Origin: Arenibacter antarcticus
GTDB lineage: Bacteria > Bacteroidota > Bacteroidia > Flavobacteriales > Flavobacteriaceae
Reading direction: 5' to 3'
Assembly (NCBI RefSeq): GCF_041320605.1
Contig: NZ_CP166679.1
Span: 2,776,001-2,840,000, forward strand
Length of the DNA: 64,000 nt
The notes beneath the pieces were generated by a model. The model did not search any database and was not told where the DNA came from. It saw only the letters and a list, made by a program, of their open reading frames with translations. Of the stretch, positions 26,681-36,543 are shown one piece after another. Position numbers and translations under genes: made by a program. The first letter of the stretch is position 1; the number at the start of each line of letters is the position of its first letter.

Positions 26681-28115
26681 AACAAGTCTTTCCCTTTCTA
26701 TTTTATTGTTTACGGGAGTAATGGGTGCTCAAGAAACTGAAAAGTTGCCCGATACACAAGTAGAGCCCCAAGAAATTACAGTTGAAGAATCTGCAATCTC
26801 TAAGAAGGATACGGTCAATAATTTCACCAAGATAAAATTGGATGGAATTGCTGCTGTGGTTGGGGATTATGTGATTTTGGAATCGGACATCGAAAAAACC
26901 TTGATCGATCTAAAAAATCAGGGTGCTTCCACTGCCGATATCACTCGATGTGGACTTTTAGGCAAACTGATGGAAGATAGGCTGTATGCTCATCAAGCGG
27001 TACAGGATAGTATTTTGGTCTCTGATGACGAGGTAAATGCTACCGGAGATCGCCAATTACAGCAATTGGTCGCTCAGATCGGTTCTATGGAAAAGGTGCT
27101 CAACTATTACAAGAAAGACGATGAGGTAAGTTTTCGTGAGGACCTGTATGAAATTAATAAGTTGAGAATGCTCTCCGAAAAAATGCAGAACAAAATTATT
27201 TCCGAAATAGAGATTACACCTGAGGAGGTTAGGCAATTCTTTAACAAGATACCTGAGGACGAAAGACCGGTATTTGGTGCGGAACTGGAAATTGCCCAAA
27301 TCGTAAAAGAACCTAAGGCATCCGAAGAGGAAAAGCAAAAGGTGATTGATAAATTAAATGAAATTAGGGCAGATATCATAGAAAACGATGCCAGCTTTAG
27401 TGTAAAGGCTATTTTGTATTCCCAAGATCCAGGTTCTAAATCTAAGGGAGGGTTTTATAGTATGACCCGAGAAACTCCCTTTGTTAAGGAATTTAAGGAT
27501 GTAGCATTTAGTATGCGAGAAGGTGAGATATCCGAGCCTTTTGAAACCGATTTTGGCTACCATATCATTTTTGTAGAGAAAATTAGAGGAAGGGAATTAG
27601 ATTTAAGGCACATTCTAATAAGTCCAGAAATTTCCCAATCGGAATTGAACAATGCAAGAAAGGAATTGGACAGTATAAGACAGGGCGTAATAGATGAGAA
27701 ATTTACATTTGCCCAAGCTGCTCTAAATTTCTCAGATGAGAAAGAAACAAAATTTGATGGTGGTCTGTTGCGAAATCCGTCGGATTTCAGTTCCCGTTTT
27801 GAATTGACGAAAATGGAACCTTCCCTGTATAACCAGGTAAGGGATATTAAAGACAATGAAATCTCTAGGCCTATTATGGAAAACGATCCAAGGGGAGGTG
27901 GTCCAAAATATAAGATCATGAAAATCACCAATCGTTTTGATGAGCATGTGGCTAATTTTTCCCAGGATTACATTAAAATACAAGAATTGGCCTTAAGGGA
28001 AAAACAATTCAATGCCATTAGGAAATGGATGGAGAATCATATTAAAGATACCTACGTTAGTGTTAACGCAGCGAATAAGGATTGCGACTTTGCCAATAAT
28101 TGGATAAAGAATTAA
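26664..28115 (+). CDS. Periplasmic chaperone / peptidylprolyl isomerase SurA-like
   Basis: The 483-residue protein has a signal peptide (IKTSLSLSILLFTGVMGAQ), a SurA N-domain (GIAAVVGDYVILESDIEK), and two parvulin domains. The first has KGGFYSMTRETPFVKEF and EISEPFETDFGYHIIFVEK, while the second begins LDLRHILISPE. It escorts unfolded outer-membrane proteins through the periplasm and isomerises prolyl bonds. The ATG 11 codons inside the longest frame is chosen because it directly precedes the signal. It overlaps the upstream gene by 17 nt. The downstream MoxR gene begins 5 bp later. Confidence 0.92.
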   Translation: MNKVIKTSLSLSILLFTGVMGAQETEKLPDTQVEPQEITVEESAISKKDTVNNFTKIKLDGIAAVVGDYVILESDIEKTLIDLKNQGASTADITRCGLLGKLMEDRLYAHQAVQDSILVSDDEVNATGDRQLQQLVAQIGSMEKVLNYYKKDDEVSFREDLYEINKLRMLSEKMQNKIISEIEITPEEVRQFFNKIPEDERPVFGAELEIAQIVKEPKASEEEKQKVIDKLNEIRADIIENDASFSVKAILYSQDPGSKSKGGFYSMTRETPFVKEFKDVAFSMREGEISEPFETDFGYHIIFVEKIRGRELDLRHILISPEISQSELNNARKELDSIRQGVIDEKFTFAQAALNFSDEKETKFDGGLLRNPSDFSSRFELTKMEPSLYNQVRDIKDNEISRPIMENDPRGGGPKYKIMKITNRFDEHVANFSQDYIKIQELALREKQFNAIRKWMENHIKDTYVSVNAANKDCDFANNWIKN

Positions 28116-28119
28116 TGGC

Positions 28120-29073
28120 ATGTCAGATGTAACGGCAATTAAGAACTTAGTAGTTAAAAATCAGGAACTTAAGAAGGAAATAGCCAAGGTTATCATAGGT
28201 CAAGAAGAGGTAGTAGATCAGGTACTCCTCTCCATTTATACAGGTGGCCATTCCTTGTTAATAGGGGTTCCTGGACTGGCAAAAACCTTAATGGTCAATA
28301 CTATATCCTTGGCACTTGGACTCAATTTCAAGAGAATTCAGTTTACCCCAGATTTAATGCCAAGTGATATTCTTGGGAGCGAGGTGCTGGACCAAGATCG
28401 AAATTTTAAATTTATTAAAGGACCTATATTTGCCAATATCATCCTTGCGGATGAGATTAACCGTACCCCTCCAAAAACACAAGCCGCCCTACTGGAGGCT
28501 ATGCAGGAACGGGCGGTGACTATAGCTGGTAATTCCTATAAATTGGATTTACCGTACTTCGTGTTGGCTACTCAAAATCCAATTGAACAAGAAGGGACCT
28601 ATCCTTTGCCGGAAGCTCAATTGGACCGGTTTATGTTTGCCATAGAGCTGAAATACCCAACCATAGAGGAAGAAATACGGGTGGTAAAGGCGACTACCTC
28701 TGATTTTACACCTACGATCAATCCTCTTTTTTCTGCAGCGGAAATTCTGGAAATACAACATTTGGTAAGGAGGATCCCCGTACCGGATCTGGTGGTGGAA
28801 TACGCTGTTAAATTGGTGAATAGTACCAGACCAAATACAGAAGGAGCATCAGAATTTGTGAAGCAGTATATAGATTGGGGCGCAGGTCCCAGGGCTTCCC
28901 AGAATTTAATTTTGGCTGCTAAGGCCAATGCAGCTGTCCATGGAAAATTTTCTCCAGATATAGAGGACGTTAAAGCGGTAGCAATGGGAATATTAAGACA
29001 TAGGATCATAAAAAATTACAAGGCTGAGGCCGAAGGGATTACAGAAGCTGATATTATTCAAAAGCTTTTGTAG
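28120..29073 (+). CDS. MoxR-family AAA+ ATPase
   Basis: The 317-residue ATPase has Walker A GVPGLAKT, Walker B ILADEINR, sensor 1 ATQNPIEQEG and sensor 2 GPRASQN. MoxR proteins act as chaperones for assembling cofactor-bound or membrane complexes, usually with von Willebrand factor A partners such as DUF58 proteins. No such partner gene is adjacent here: the downstream gene is aconitase after a terminator. Position after surA points to a link with envelope protein maturation. Confidence 0.93.
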   Translation: MSDVTAIKNLVVKNQELKKEIAKVIIGQEEVVDQVLLSIYTGGHSLLIGVPGLAKTLMVNTISLALGLNFKRIQFTPDLMPSDILGSEVLDQDRNFKFIKGPIFANIILADEINRTPPKTQAALLEAMQERAVTIAGNSYKLDLPYFVLATQNPIEQEGTYPLPEAQLDRFMFAIELKYPTIEEEIRVVKATTSDFTPTINPLFSAAEILEIQHLVRRIPVPDLVVEYAVKLVNSTRPNTEGASEFVKQYIDWGAGPRASQNLILAAKANAAVHGKFSPDIEDVKAVAMGILRHRIIKNYKAEAEGITEADIIQKLL

Positions 29074-29129
29074 TTTGCAAGGAAATATTGAGAATTAGTC
29101 GGTATTAAACACCGTGTATAATTGCGTTT

Positions 29130-29156
29130 AAGATGGGTTTAGGGCCATCTTTTTTG
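29130..29156 (+). terminator. Terminator of the surA-moxR operon
   Basis: AAGATGG and CCATCTT form a 7-bp stem around a GTTTAGGG loop, followed by T residues. It begins 57 bp after the moxR stop. Confidence 0.82.
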
Positions 29157-29256
29157 CAATCGTGTAAAATTGGACTATTCTTGGTTTAAAAGTTTTATTA
29201 AACTGTGGTATTTTCTTAATTTTGAAAAATTAATTTAACTCGTAATATTATATATA

Positions 29257-31524
29257 ATGGCATTCGATATCGATATGATTAAAAAGGTGTATGCTAGCAT
29301 GGCAGAGCGCGTAGATAAAGCTCGTGAGATTGTTGGCAAACCTTTGACCCTTTCAGAGAAAATTTTATACTCCCATTTATGGGGAGGGAACCCGACTAAG
29401 GCTTTCGGAAGAGGTAAGGACTATGTAGATTTTGCACCGGATAGAGTTGCACTTCAAGATGCTACCGCACAGATGGCATTGTTACAGTTCATGCAAGCTG
29501 GAAAATCTAAAGTTGCTGTTCCTACTACAACCCATTGTGACCATTTGATTCAAGCAAAACAAGGTGCTGTGCCAGATTTACTTAGAGCAAATGAGGTTAG
29601 TTATGAAGTTTTTAATTTCCTTGAGTCTGTTTCCAATAAATATGGGATCGGATTTTGGAAACCGGGAGCGGGAATTATACATCAAGTGGTATTGGAGAAT
29701 TACGCATTTCCTGGTGGAATGATGATCGGTACTGATTCGCATACTGTAAATGCTGGCGGATTGGGAATGGTGGCCATTGGAGTAGGTGGTGCAGATGCTG
29801 TTGATGTTATGGCTGGTATGGCGTGGGAACTTCGTTTTCCAAAGCTTATAGGTGTAAAATTGACTGGTGAGCTAAATGGTTGGACCGCCTCTAAAGACGT
29901 AATTTTAAAAGTAGCCGAGATCCTAACCGTTAAAGGAGGAACTGGGGCTATTGTTGAGTATTTTGGTCCAGGTGCCAAAAACCTCTCCTGTACTGGAAAA
30001 GGTACTATATGTAATATGGGTGCCGAAATCGGAGCTACTACATCAACCTTTGGGTACGATGATTCTATGGAGCGATTTTTACGTGCAACAGATAGGGAAG
30101 AGGTTGCAGACGAAGCAAATAAAATTAAAGAATATTTGACTGGAGATGATGAGGTATATGAAAATCCAGAGCAGTATTTCGACCAAGTGATTGAAATTGA
30201 TCTTTCAACCTTAAGACCGCTCTTGAACGGTCCCTTTACACCAGATCTTGCTACTCCAGTTGGTGAGTTAGGAGAAAAGGCCCGTGCAAACGATTGGCCG
30301 TTAAAAGTAGAGTGGGGGTTGATCGGTTCTTGTACAAACTCTTCTTATGAAGATTTGACCCGTGCCGCCTCTATCGCTCAACAAGCTATTGATAAGAAAT
30401 TAAAACCCAAAAGTGATTTGGGGATCAACCCTGGATCGGAACAGATACGATTTACTGCAGAGCGCGATGGACTTTTTAAGACCTTTGAGAGTATTGGTGC
30501 AACCATCTTCACCAATGCCTGTGGTCCTTGTATCGGACAGTGGGACCGTAGTGATATGTTGGGGGATCAAAAAAATACTATTGTGCACTCTTTTAATCGT
30601 AATTTTTCTAAACGTGCTGATGGAAACCCTAACACCCACGCTTTTGTTGGTTCTCCGGAGATGGTCGCTGCAATAGCAATCTCTGGGAGGTTAGATTTTG
30701 ATCCAATGAATGATACTTTGATCAATGAGGATGGAGAGGAAGTTAAATTGGATATTCCAAGAGGGATCGAACTGCCGCCATTGGGCTTTGAAGTGGATGA
30801 TAATGGATACTTGGCTCCCAATGAAGATGGAAGTTCGGTCGAGGTAATTGTCGCTCTAGATAGTGAAAGACTTCAGTTGCTCGAGCCTTTTGAGCCGCTT
30901 AAGGTATCGGAGTTGCAAGGAGTAAAGCTCCTCATTAAAGTTCATGGAAAATGTACTACCGACCATATCTCTATGGCAGGACCTTGGTTGCGATACCGTG
31001 GACATCTAGATAATATAGCAAACAATACCTTAATTGGCGCAATTAATAGCTATAACAAGAAATCCAATTTTGTCAAGAATCAATTAACTGGGGAATATGT
31101 TGGAGTACCTGATGCACAGCGGGCCTATAAAGCCGCCGGTATCAAGACCATAGTGGTTGGTGATCACAATTACGGGGAAGGCTCTTCTAGGGAGCATGCT
31201 GCAATGCAGCCAAGACATTTAGGGGTGGCCGCAGTTTTGGTAAAATCCTTTGCCCGTATCCACGAAACCAATCTTAAAAAGCAAGGAATGTTAGGCCTTA
31301 CTTTTGCCAATGAAAACGACTATGATCTTATTCAGGAGGATGATACCTTCAATTTTGTAGACATAAATGAATTTGCTCCAGAGAAGCAGATTACTATGGA
31401 GCTGGTTCATGCAGATGGCAGTAAGGATACTATAAAATTGAATCATACTTATAACCAGCAACAAATTGAATGGTTTAATGAAGGCTCAGCTCTTAACGTG
31501 ATCAAAAGAGAAAATGCCGTATAA
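29257..31524 (+). CDS. Aconitate hydratase
   Basis: The 755-residue protein is a mitochondrial-type aconitase, converting citrate to isocitrate in the TCA cycle. Its [4Fe-4S] cluster is held by three cysteines, in [10 protein letters not shown] and [10 protein letters not shown]. The C-terminal swivel domain carries [15 protein letters not shown] with the active-site Ser/Arg. The length and order of domains fit the mitochondrial/AcnA-m group common in Bacteroidetes rather than E. coli AcnA or AcnB. The gene is monocistronic between two clear terminators. Confidence 0.97.
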   Translation: MAFDIDMIKKVYASMAERVDKAREIVGKPLTLSEKILYSHLWGGNPTKAFGRGKDYVDFAPDRVALQDATAQMALLQFMQAGKSKVAVPTTTHCDHLIQAKQGAVPDLLRANEVSYEVFNFLESVSNKYGIGFWKPGAGIIHQVVLENYAFPGGMMIGTDSHTVNAGGLGMVAIGVGGADAVDVMAGMAWELRFPKLIGVKLTGELNGWTASKDVILKVAEILTVKGGTGAIVEYFGPGAKNLSCTGKGTICNMGAEIGATTSTFGYDDSMERFLRATDREEVADEANKIKEYLTGDDEVYENPEQYFDQVIEIDLSTLRPLLNGPFTPDLATPVGELGEKARANDWPLKVEWGLIGSCTNSSYEDLTRAASIAQQAIDKKLKPKSDLGINPGSEQIRFTAERDGLFKTFESIGATIFTNACGPCIGQWDRSDMLGDQKNTIVHSFNRNFSKRADGNPNTHAFVGSPEMVAAIAISGRLDFDPMNDTLINEDGEEVKLDIPRGIELPPLGFEVDDNGYLAPNEDGSSVEVIVALDSERLQLLEPFEPLKVSELQGVKLLIKVHGKCTTDHISMAGPWLRYRGHLDNIANNTLIGAINSYNKKSNFVKNQLTGEYVGVPDAQRAYKAAGIKTIVVGDHNYGEGSSREHAAMQPRHLGVAAVLVKSFARIHETNLKKQGMLGLTFANENDYDLIQEDDTFNFVDINEFAPEKQITMELVHADGSKDTIKLNHTYNQQQIEWFNEGSALNVIKRENAV

Positions 31525-31550
31525 TACATTACAGTAAATACTTTCAAAAA

Positions 31551-31577
31551 ACTCCTGATAATCATCAGGAGTTTTTT
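31551..31577 (+). terminator. Terminator of the aconitase gene
   Basis: A perfect 9-bp stem (ACTCCTGAT / ATCAGGAGT) with a 4-nt loop is followed by T residues, 26 bp after the stop codon. Confidence 0.92.
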
Positions 31578-31601
31578 AGTTTTGACAACCTTATAAAATA
31601 A

Positions 31602-32162
31602 ATGAAAATGCGCAAGAAAACGGTTTTGAATATTGCCATCATGGCATTGGTATTATCTTTTTTTGTTACGCCCCTTGGCGATTATAGCAAGGTGTTGTTG
31701 AACAAGATATTTTCATTTTCTCCACAAGTAACCAAGGAGAACAACAGGGAGCAGGTAACCGACTACAACTGGAAACTAAAGGATGCCAATTGGGATTTTT
31801 TCAATTTTAAGCAATCTAAAGGAAAGGTGGTCTTTATTAATTTCTGGAGGTCTTGGATCTTGCCCAGTGAAGCAGAGTTGGAAAGTATCCAAAAGCTGTA
31901 CGATAACTATGAAGGGAGGGTAGATTTTTATCTCATTACCAATGAGGAAAGGGAGCCTGTTGAGGAATTTATGAAAGAAAAGGGATTTACCTTCCCGGTT
32001 ACGTATTCCATAGTTGGCGATCCCATGCCTGTAGATGGCAGTAAGCCGCCACAATCCTACTTGCTAGATAGGAACGGAAGGATAGTGATCCAAAAGGAGG
32101 GAGTCGCAGATTGGGACAATGATAAGGTGAAGTTGATCATAGATAAGCTCTTATTGAGATGA
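31602..32162 (+). CDS. TlpA-like thioredoxin-fold protein lacking the catalytic cysteines
   Basis: The 186-residue protein has an N-terminal signal-anchor (about residues 8-24) and a TlpA/AhpC-like thioredoxin fold. The active-site position reads W85-I86-L87-P88-S89, where active members have WCxxC. Both redox cysteines are replaced by Ile and Ser, while the flanking Trp and cis-Pro region (KPPQSYLLDRNG) are kept. It is clearly a paralogue of the next gene, which overlaps it by 4 bp (ATGA). The protein may be a non-catalytic binding partner of that gene's product. A membrane-anchored periplasmic location is inferred. Confidence 0.85.
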   Translation: MKMRKKTVLNIAIMALVLSFFVTPLGDYSKVLLNKIFSFSPQVTKENNREQVTDYNWKLKDANWDFFNFKQSKGKVVFINFWRSWILPSEAELESIQKLYDNYEGRVDFYLITNEEREPVEEFMKEKGFTFPVTYSIVGDPMPVDGSKPPQSYLLDRNGRIVIQKEGVADWDNDKVKLIIDKLLLR

Positions 32163-32728
32163 AAGGTGTTAAATTAAAGAAGAATTGGGTTGTTAACCTT
32201 ATTTTTTTGGCAGGGATACTGATCCTGTTGTTTACACCAATTGGTTTTAAAGTAAAAGTAATGGCCAGTAAGTTAATGGCTACAAGTGCCGCCATGGTAA
32301 AAGAAGGAATGCAAACCCCTTTGGATACCTATGAGTGGGAATTGACAGATTTGAAGGGCGAAACACTTCAGTTTGAATCACAAAAGAAAAATGTGGTACT
32401 TCTTAATTATTGGGCTACTTGGTGCCCGCCTTGTGTGGCCGAAATGCCTACCCTTCAAAAGCTTTATGACGATTATGGGGATAAAGTAACCTTTATGTTT
32501 GTTACCGATGATGATCGAAAAAAAGTTGATGCCTTTCTCGAAAAACGTAATTTATACCTTCCCGTTTATTATTCCAATTCTCCAGAACCCAAAGTGCTTA
32601 GTTCCAAGCTACTTCCCACCACTTATATCATTAACAAGGAAGGGAAGATTGTAGTAGCCGAAACCGGAGCTGCAGATTGGAACAGTGCTCAGACTAGAAA
32701 GCTTTTGGACGACTTATTAATGCAGTAA
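32159..32728 (+). CDS. TlpA-like thiol:disulfide oxidoreductase
   Basis: The 189-residue protein has an N-terminal hydrophobic anchor (residues 12-29) and a periplasmic thioredoxin-like domain with intact active site W88-C89-P90-P91-C92. The cis-Pro loop is KLLPTTYIINKEG. TlpA-like proteins reduce periplasmic disulfides in cytochrome maturation or metal-centre assembly. It follows the cysteine-less paralogue with a 4-bp ATGA overlap, so the two are made together. It lies convergent to crtZ, with about 90 bp between the stops. Confidence 0.93.
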   Translation: MKGVKLKKNWVVNLIFLAGILILLFTPIGFKVKVMASKLMATSAAMVKEGMQTPLDTYEWELTDLKGETLQFESQKKNVVLLNYWATWCPPCVAEMPTLQKLYDDYGDKVTFMFVTDDDRKKVDAFLEKRNLYLPVYYSNSPEPKVLSSKLLPTTYIINKEGKIVVAETGAADWNSAQTRKLLDDLLMQ

Positions 32729-32818
32729 TCCTTTCCTAGGAAGGAATTTTATCTAAAATTTCTAGGAAGATCCCTGATCGCGAACTTGCCTCAGAGATGG
32801 TCGGTTTCGAGGAATATT

Positions 32819-33274
32819 CTATTTGTTTTTTTGAAAAAATTTAAAAGGGACTACTAACATTCCAAAACATTCCCCTTTCTCTCTCCCAAGATGTTTATGG
32901 TGCATTTTATGTGCTCTTCTTACTCCCTTGGCATACCAGTTATTGACGTTTCTCAATAACTTAAAGCGCTGGTGGATAAAAATGTCGTGAACTACGAAAT
33001 AGGCAGCCCCATAGGCCATTATCCCAAATCCTATGGCCCATCCGGCCCAAAAAGTAGTCTGGGACCCCAAATAAAAGAAAGTCATGCTAATCATGGCATA
33101 GAATATAAAAAAAGTATCGTTCCTTTCAAACTTGGAGTCGTGGTCTTTTTGGTGGTGGTCTTTATGGAGGCTCCATAGAAAACCGTGCATAATGAATTTA
33201 TGAGTAAACCATGCCATAAATTCCATAAAGCAAAAGGTGGAAATGAAAATCAATACCCAATAAAACATATTCAT
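32819..33274 (-). CDS. crtZ: Beta-carotene hydroxylase (CrtZ-type)
   Basis: The 151-residue membrane protein of the fatty-acid hydroxylase superfamily has histidine clusters for a di-iron centre: HKFIMH, HKDHH, HDIFIH, and RRAHKMHHKH. Length and motifs fit CrtZ, which hydroxylates beta-carotene to zeaxanthin. It starts 1 bp after the crtB stop and ends the carotenoid operon. A lycopene cyclase gene (crtY), which in related organisms usually follows, is not present: convergent TlpA genes lie directly beyond. Confidence 0.9.
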   Translation of the reverse strand: MNMFYWVLIFISTFCFMEFMAWFTHKFIMHGFLWSLHKDHHQKDHDSKFERNDTFFIFYAMISMTFFYLGSQTTFWAGWAIGFGIMAYGAAYFVVHDIFIHQRFKLLRNVNNWYAKGVRRAHKMHHKHLGREKGECFGMLVVPFKFFQKNK

Positions 33275-33275
33275 A

Positions 33276-34115
33276 TTATACCATTTTTAATCTATAATTG
33301 ACATAGGAAGTGGCCAGCAAACCAAATTTCTGATAGTTGGAAACCCGTATCCTTCGCTTTTTAATTTCCAAGGGAGGTGTCTTTTGTAATTTTTGAAGCA
33401 ACTTGGAATAGTATTTATAGGCCATATAAACGCCGAATTTGGCTTGTGGAGGCAATTGTACTATTCCTGAGTATCCCGTTCTAAAATCGGCTTCTATTTC
33501 CGCAATGATTCTATTTTTATTACCCTGATCCAAGGCGTTTAAATCTACATTGGGAAAATAACTCCGGTTAAGCGTTTCATAATCTACTTTTAAGTCCCTT
33601 AAGAAATTTACTTTTTGAAAAGCAGAGCCCAAGGCCATGGCCGATTGCTGCAATTTTTGGTATTCTTGCTGATTTCCATTGACAAAGACTTTTAAACACA
33701 TTAACCCTACTACATCCGCTGATCCGTAAATGTATTCCCTATACTCCCTTTCGTTTAACTGAACTTTATCGCCCATATCCATCCGCATGCTTTTTAAAAA
33801 CGATTCTACCAAATGAAAGGGTATATCGTATTTGAAAAAGGTATGTTGAAATGAATTTAGGATTGGATTTAGGCTTATTTTGTGTGCTAGGGCATCCCAA
33901 AGATCTTTTTCAAATTTATTGAATAAATATAACTTATCATACCCGTGAAAGCTATCTACTATTTCATCTGCAAGGCGCACAAAGCCATAGATGTTGTGGA
34001 TGTCAGCCCTTATAGATTTTCCCAGCATTTTTGTGGCTAAGGAAAAAGAAGTGCTGTAATGCTCTGTAACCAACTTGCTGCAATTATAGGAAACGGTATC
34101 GAATAAAGCTTTCAT
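33276..34115 (-). CDS. crtB: Phytoene synthase
   Basis: The 279-residue protein belongs to the squalene/phytoene synthase family. The two Asp-rich motifs that bind Mg2+-diphosphate are present: RLADEIVDS and FLRDLKVDYE. The substrate pocket sequence YSTSFSLATKML near the N-terminus is also typical. It joins two geranylgeranyl diphosphates into phytoene at the membrane. The gene is 3 bp after crtI and 1 bp before crtZ, so these three are surely one transcript. Confidence 0.95.
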   Translation of the reverse strand: MKALFDTVSYNCSKLVTEHYSTSFSLATKMLGKSIRADIHNIYGFVRLADEIVDSFHGYDKLYLFNKFEKDLWDALAHKISLNPILNSFQHTFFKYDIPFHLVESFLKSMRMDMGDKVQLNEREYREYIYGSADVVGLMCLKVFVNGNQQEYQKLQQSAMALGSAFQKVNFLRDLKVDYETLNRSYFPNVDLNALDQGNKNRIIAEIEADFRTGYSGIVQLPPQAKFGVYMAYKYYSKLLQKLQKTPPLEIKKRRIRVSNYQKFGLLATSYVNYRLKMV

Positions 34116-34118
34116 TCT

Positions 34119-35585
34119 TTAAGGTTTTAGTTGGTTATAGATGAGTTCAGATACCAGTTTACCTGATATTAGCGCAGGAGGAACCCCTGGTCCTGGAACG
34201 GTAAGCTGACCCGTAAAAAAGAGGTTATCCACTTTTTTGCTCTTTAGCTTAGGTCTTAAAAAGGCAGTCTGGGTAAGGGTATTGGCCAATCCATAAGCAT
34301 TTCCCTTGTAGGAGTTGTATTGCTCCTTAAAATCGTTTACACAAAAATCTTCCCTAAAGAGTATGTTGTTGCTCACTTCTTGGCCTGTAAGCTCTTTAAA
34401 TCGTTCCATAATAATGTTATAGTACCTTTCTCTGAGTTCGGGACTGTCTTCCAGATCGGGCGCAATAGGGATAAGGAAAAAGGCGCTTTCGCATCCTTCT
34501 GGTGCCATAGTCGGGTCTGTTATGGATGGGAAATTAGCATAAAATAGAGGAGCCTTCGGCCATTTGGGGTTGTCGTAAATCTCTTTGGCATGCTGTTCAA
34601 AATCGGTATCGAAAAATAGATTGTGATGTGATACGTTCTTTAATTTGGTATTAAACGCCATATAGAACAATAAGGAGGAAGGAGCGAAAGTTTTTTTATT
34701 CCAATAGGCTTCGGAAAACTGTCTAAATTTTGGGGCCAACAGGGTCTCTGAATGGTGATAATCGGCTCCGCTTAAGACGATGTCTGTGGCTATGGTATTG
34801 CCGTTTAGCTGAATTCCAGTAGCCTTGCCGTTGTTGTTTACATTTATTCTAGTAACCGACTGGTCTGTATAGATTTTAACCCCTAAGTCTATTGCCAAGG
34901 TTTCCATAGCTCTAATCACTTGGTGCATTCCTCCCTTCGGATGCCAGGTGCCTAAGCCAAAGTCTGCAAAATTCATAAAACTATAGAAGGAGGGGGTATT
35001 GCTTGGCTTTGCTCCTAAAAACAGTGCTGGAAATTCGAGTGTGGCAATTAATTTCGGATTCTTAAAGCGTTTTCGGACTTCTTTGCTGATGGAAGTGAAA
35101 AATTGATTCAAGTTCCCTATCGTCTCCTTGCTTATCAGTTCTAAAGGCGAAATGCCAGGGCGCAAAACAATTTTGTGAATAGCAATTTTATAGTTCTTTT
35201 GGGCTCTGGCAATAAAATCCCTTAGGGGTTTGGAGCTGCCGGTTTCTATTCGTTCAAATTCCGAACAGATAAGATCCATGCTGTCCCCAATAGTTATTAC
35301 ATCGTCCTTGAAGAAAATGTTATACGCTGGATTCAGTTTATCCAAAACATAATAATCGGCGGTGGTTTTGTTGAAATCTTTAAAAAATCTATCAAAAACA
35401 TCGGGCATCCAATACCAGCTAGGTCCCATGTCGAAGGTGAAGCCGTCCCTTATAAACTGTCTGGCCCTGCCGCCAACAGATTTGTTTTTTTCATAAATAG
35501 CTACCTCATACCCATATTTCGCCAAATAACAGGAGGCTGATAAGGATGAAAATCCGGATCCAATAATAACTACTTTGGGTTTCAT
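34119..35585 (-). CDS. crtI: Phytoene desaturase (CrtI-type)
   Basis: The 488-residue FAD-dependent oxidoreductase has the dinucleotide-binding motif VIIGSGFSSLSASCYLAK at the N-terminus and the C-terminal FAD-binding signature FTGQLTVPGPGVPPALISG. It desaturates phytoene to lycopene in four steps, acting at the membrane. Gly/Ser changes in the first motif (GSGFSSLS) are within the range seen in Flavobacteria. It follows the regulator gene by 25 bp and precedes crtB by 3 bp. Confidence 0.95.
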   Translation of the reverse strand: MKPKVVIIGSGFSSLSASCYLAKYGYEVAIYEKNKSVGGRARQFIRDGFTFDMGPSWYWMPDVFDRFFKDFNKTTADYYVLDKLNPAYNIFFKDDVITIGDSMDLICSEFERIETGSSKPLRDFIARAQKNYKIAIHKIVLRPGISPLELISKETIGNLNQFFTSISKEVRKRFKNPKLIATLEFPALFLGAKPSNTPSFYSFMNFADFGLGTWHPKGGMHQVIRAMETLAIDLGVKIYTDQSVTRINVNNNGKATGIQLNGNTIATDIVLSGADYHHSETLLAPKFRQFSEAYWNKKTFAPSSLLFYMAFNTKLKNVSHHNLFFDTDFEQHAKEIYDNPKWPKAPLFYANFPSITDPTMAPEGCESAFFLIPIAPDLEDSPELRERYYNIIMERFKELTGQEVSNNILFREDFCVNDFKEQYNSYKGNAYGLANTLTQTAFLRPKLKSKKVDNLFFTGQLTVPGPGVPPALISGKLVSELIYNQLKP

Positions 35586-35610
35586 GGGTATAAGCGTCTT
35601 TATATAATAA

Positions 35611-36522
35611 TTAATGATTGGTAGACGAAGCTTTAATAGCTGCGTTAATTGTTGTAAATGTTTTGATCCAATCCGGTATTGAAGTATTCTTTAATTGGTG
35701 GACCTGTTGTCCTAAAAGCCACAATTGGTACTTGTTTTTGGAATTTACTATTTGCTGGAAATCAGCAATGTATTTAATTATCTTGTCGGGGGAGGGCGCA
35801 ACCGTGAAATAGGATACAAAAATTAGGTTGTCAAAATACGGCCTAATACTTTCCAAGCCCTCCAGTGGCATGGTCTGTCCCAGATAGATTGTTTTATGTC
35901 CTTTTAGAAGCAATTCGTAGTTTAAGTACAGTAATCCTAGTTCATGAATTTCATTATCTGGTAAAAAAAGTACAAAGGTCTTTTTGGCATCAAGACTCTC
36001 TTTGTTTTTTAAACCTTGGGTGTTTACAAAAATGAGTTGCTTGATAAGATGGGAAATAAAATGTTCATGGGATGGGCAGATCGTATCGGTCTGCCATAGT
36101 AGGCCAATTTCGTCTAGGAAAGGAAGAAATACCTCTAGCCAAACTTCCCTAAAGCTCATTTCTTCTGAAATGCGATCATAAATGGTAAAGAACTGTTCCT
36201 TATCAAAATTAATCATAGCCAACTTTAGACTTGCAATTGCATGATTGTTTTTATTATTGCTGGCAGCTAGTTCTTTTACTAGTTTTGGGACTTCTTCATC
36301 GGAAAGTTTTGCTATTTTGGATATCTTATTGCCCGCATTGTACAGCATGGTAATATTTAATAGTTTCTGCAAACTGATTAAACTGTAGGTCCTAATGTTG
36401 GTGGTAGTTCTTTCGGGGGCCAGCAAATTGTATCTTTTCTCCCAAATACGGATCGTATGGGCTTTTATTCCTGACAAGTTCTCTAAATCGCGTATGCTGA
36501 ATTCTTTCTTAACGTTGTTCAT
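35611..36522 (-). CDS. CarH/LitR-like MerR regulator, putative adenosylcobalamin light sensor
   Basis: The 303-residue protein has an N-terminal MerR helix-turn-helix (FSIRDLENLSGIKAHTIRIW, residues 8-27), a four-helix bundle and a C-terminal B12-binding Rossmann domain. Two motifs typical of CarH/LitR photoreceptors are present: W143-x9-E153-H154, whose residues cap the adenosyl group, and E191-I-H193-E-L-G196, where His193 would be the lower cobalt ligand. In CarH, bound adenosylcobalamin makes a repressing tetramer in the dark, and light breaks the Co-C bond and frees the DNA. It is the first gene of the crt operon, so light-induced and self-regulated expression is the likely model. Confidence 0.88.
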   Translation of the reverse strand: MNNVKKEFSIRDLENLSGIKAHTIRIWEKRYNLLAPERTTTNIRTYSLISLQKLLNITMLYNAGNKISKIAKLSDEEVPKLVKELAASNNKNNHAIASLKLAMINFDKEQFFTIYDRISEEMSFREVWLEVFLPFLDEIGLLWQTDTICPSHEHFISHLIKQLIFVNTQGLKNKESLDAKKTFVLFLPDNEIHELGLLYLNYELLLKGHKTIYLGQTMPLEGLESIRPYFDNLIFVSYFTVAPSPDKIIKYIADFQQIVNSKNKYQLWLLGQQVHQLKNTSIPDWIKTFTTINAAIKASSTNH

Positions 36523-36543
36523 TCTTTAAGTAAAAAGATTAAA

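Noticed and set aside
32744..32760. Bidirectional terminator between the TlpA and crtZ genes
   Set aside because: TTCCTAGGAA is a short palindrome there, but the arms are short and the loop is absent, so a terminator is not supported.
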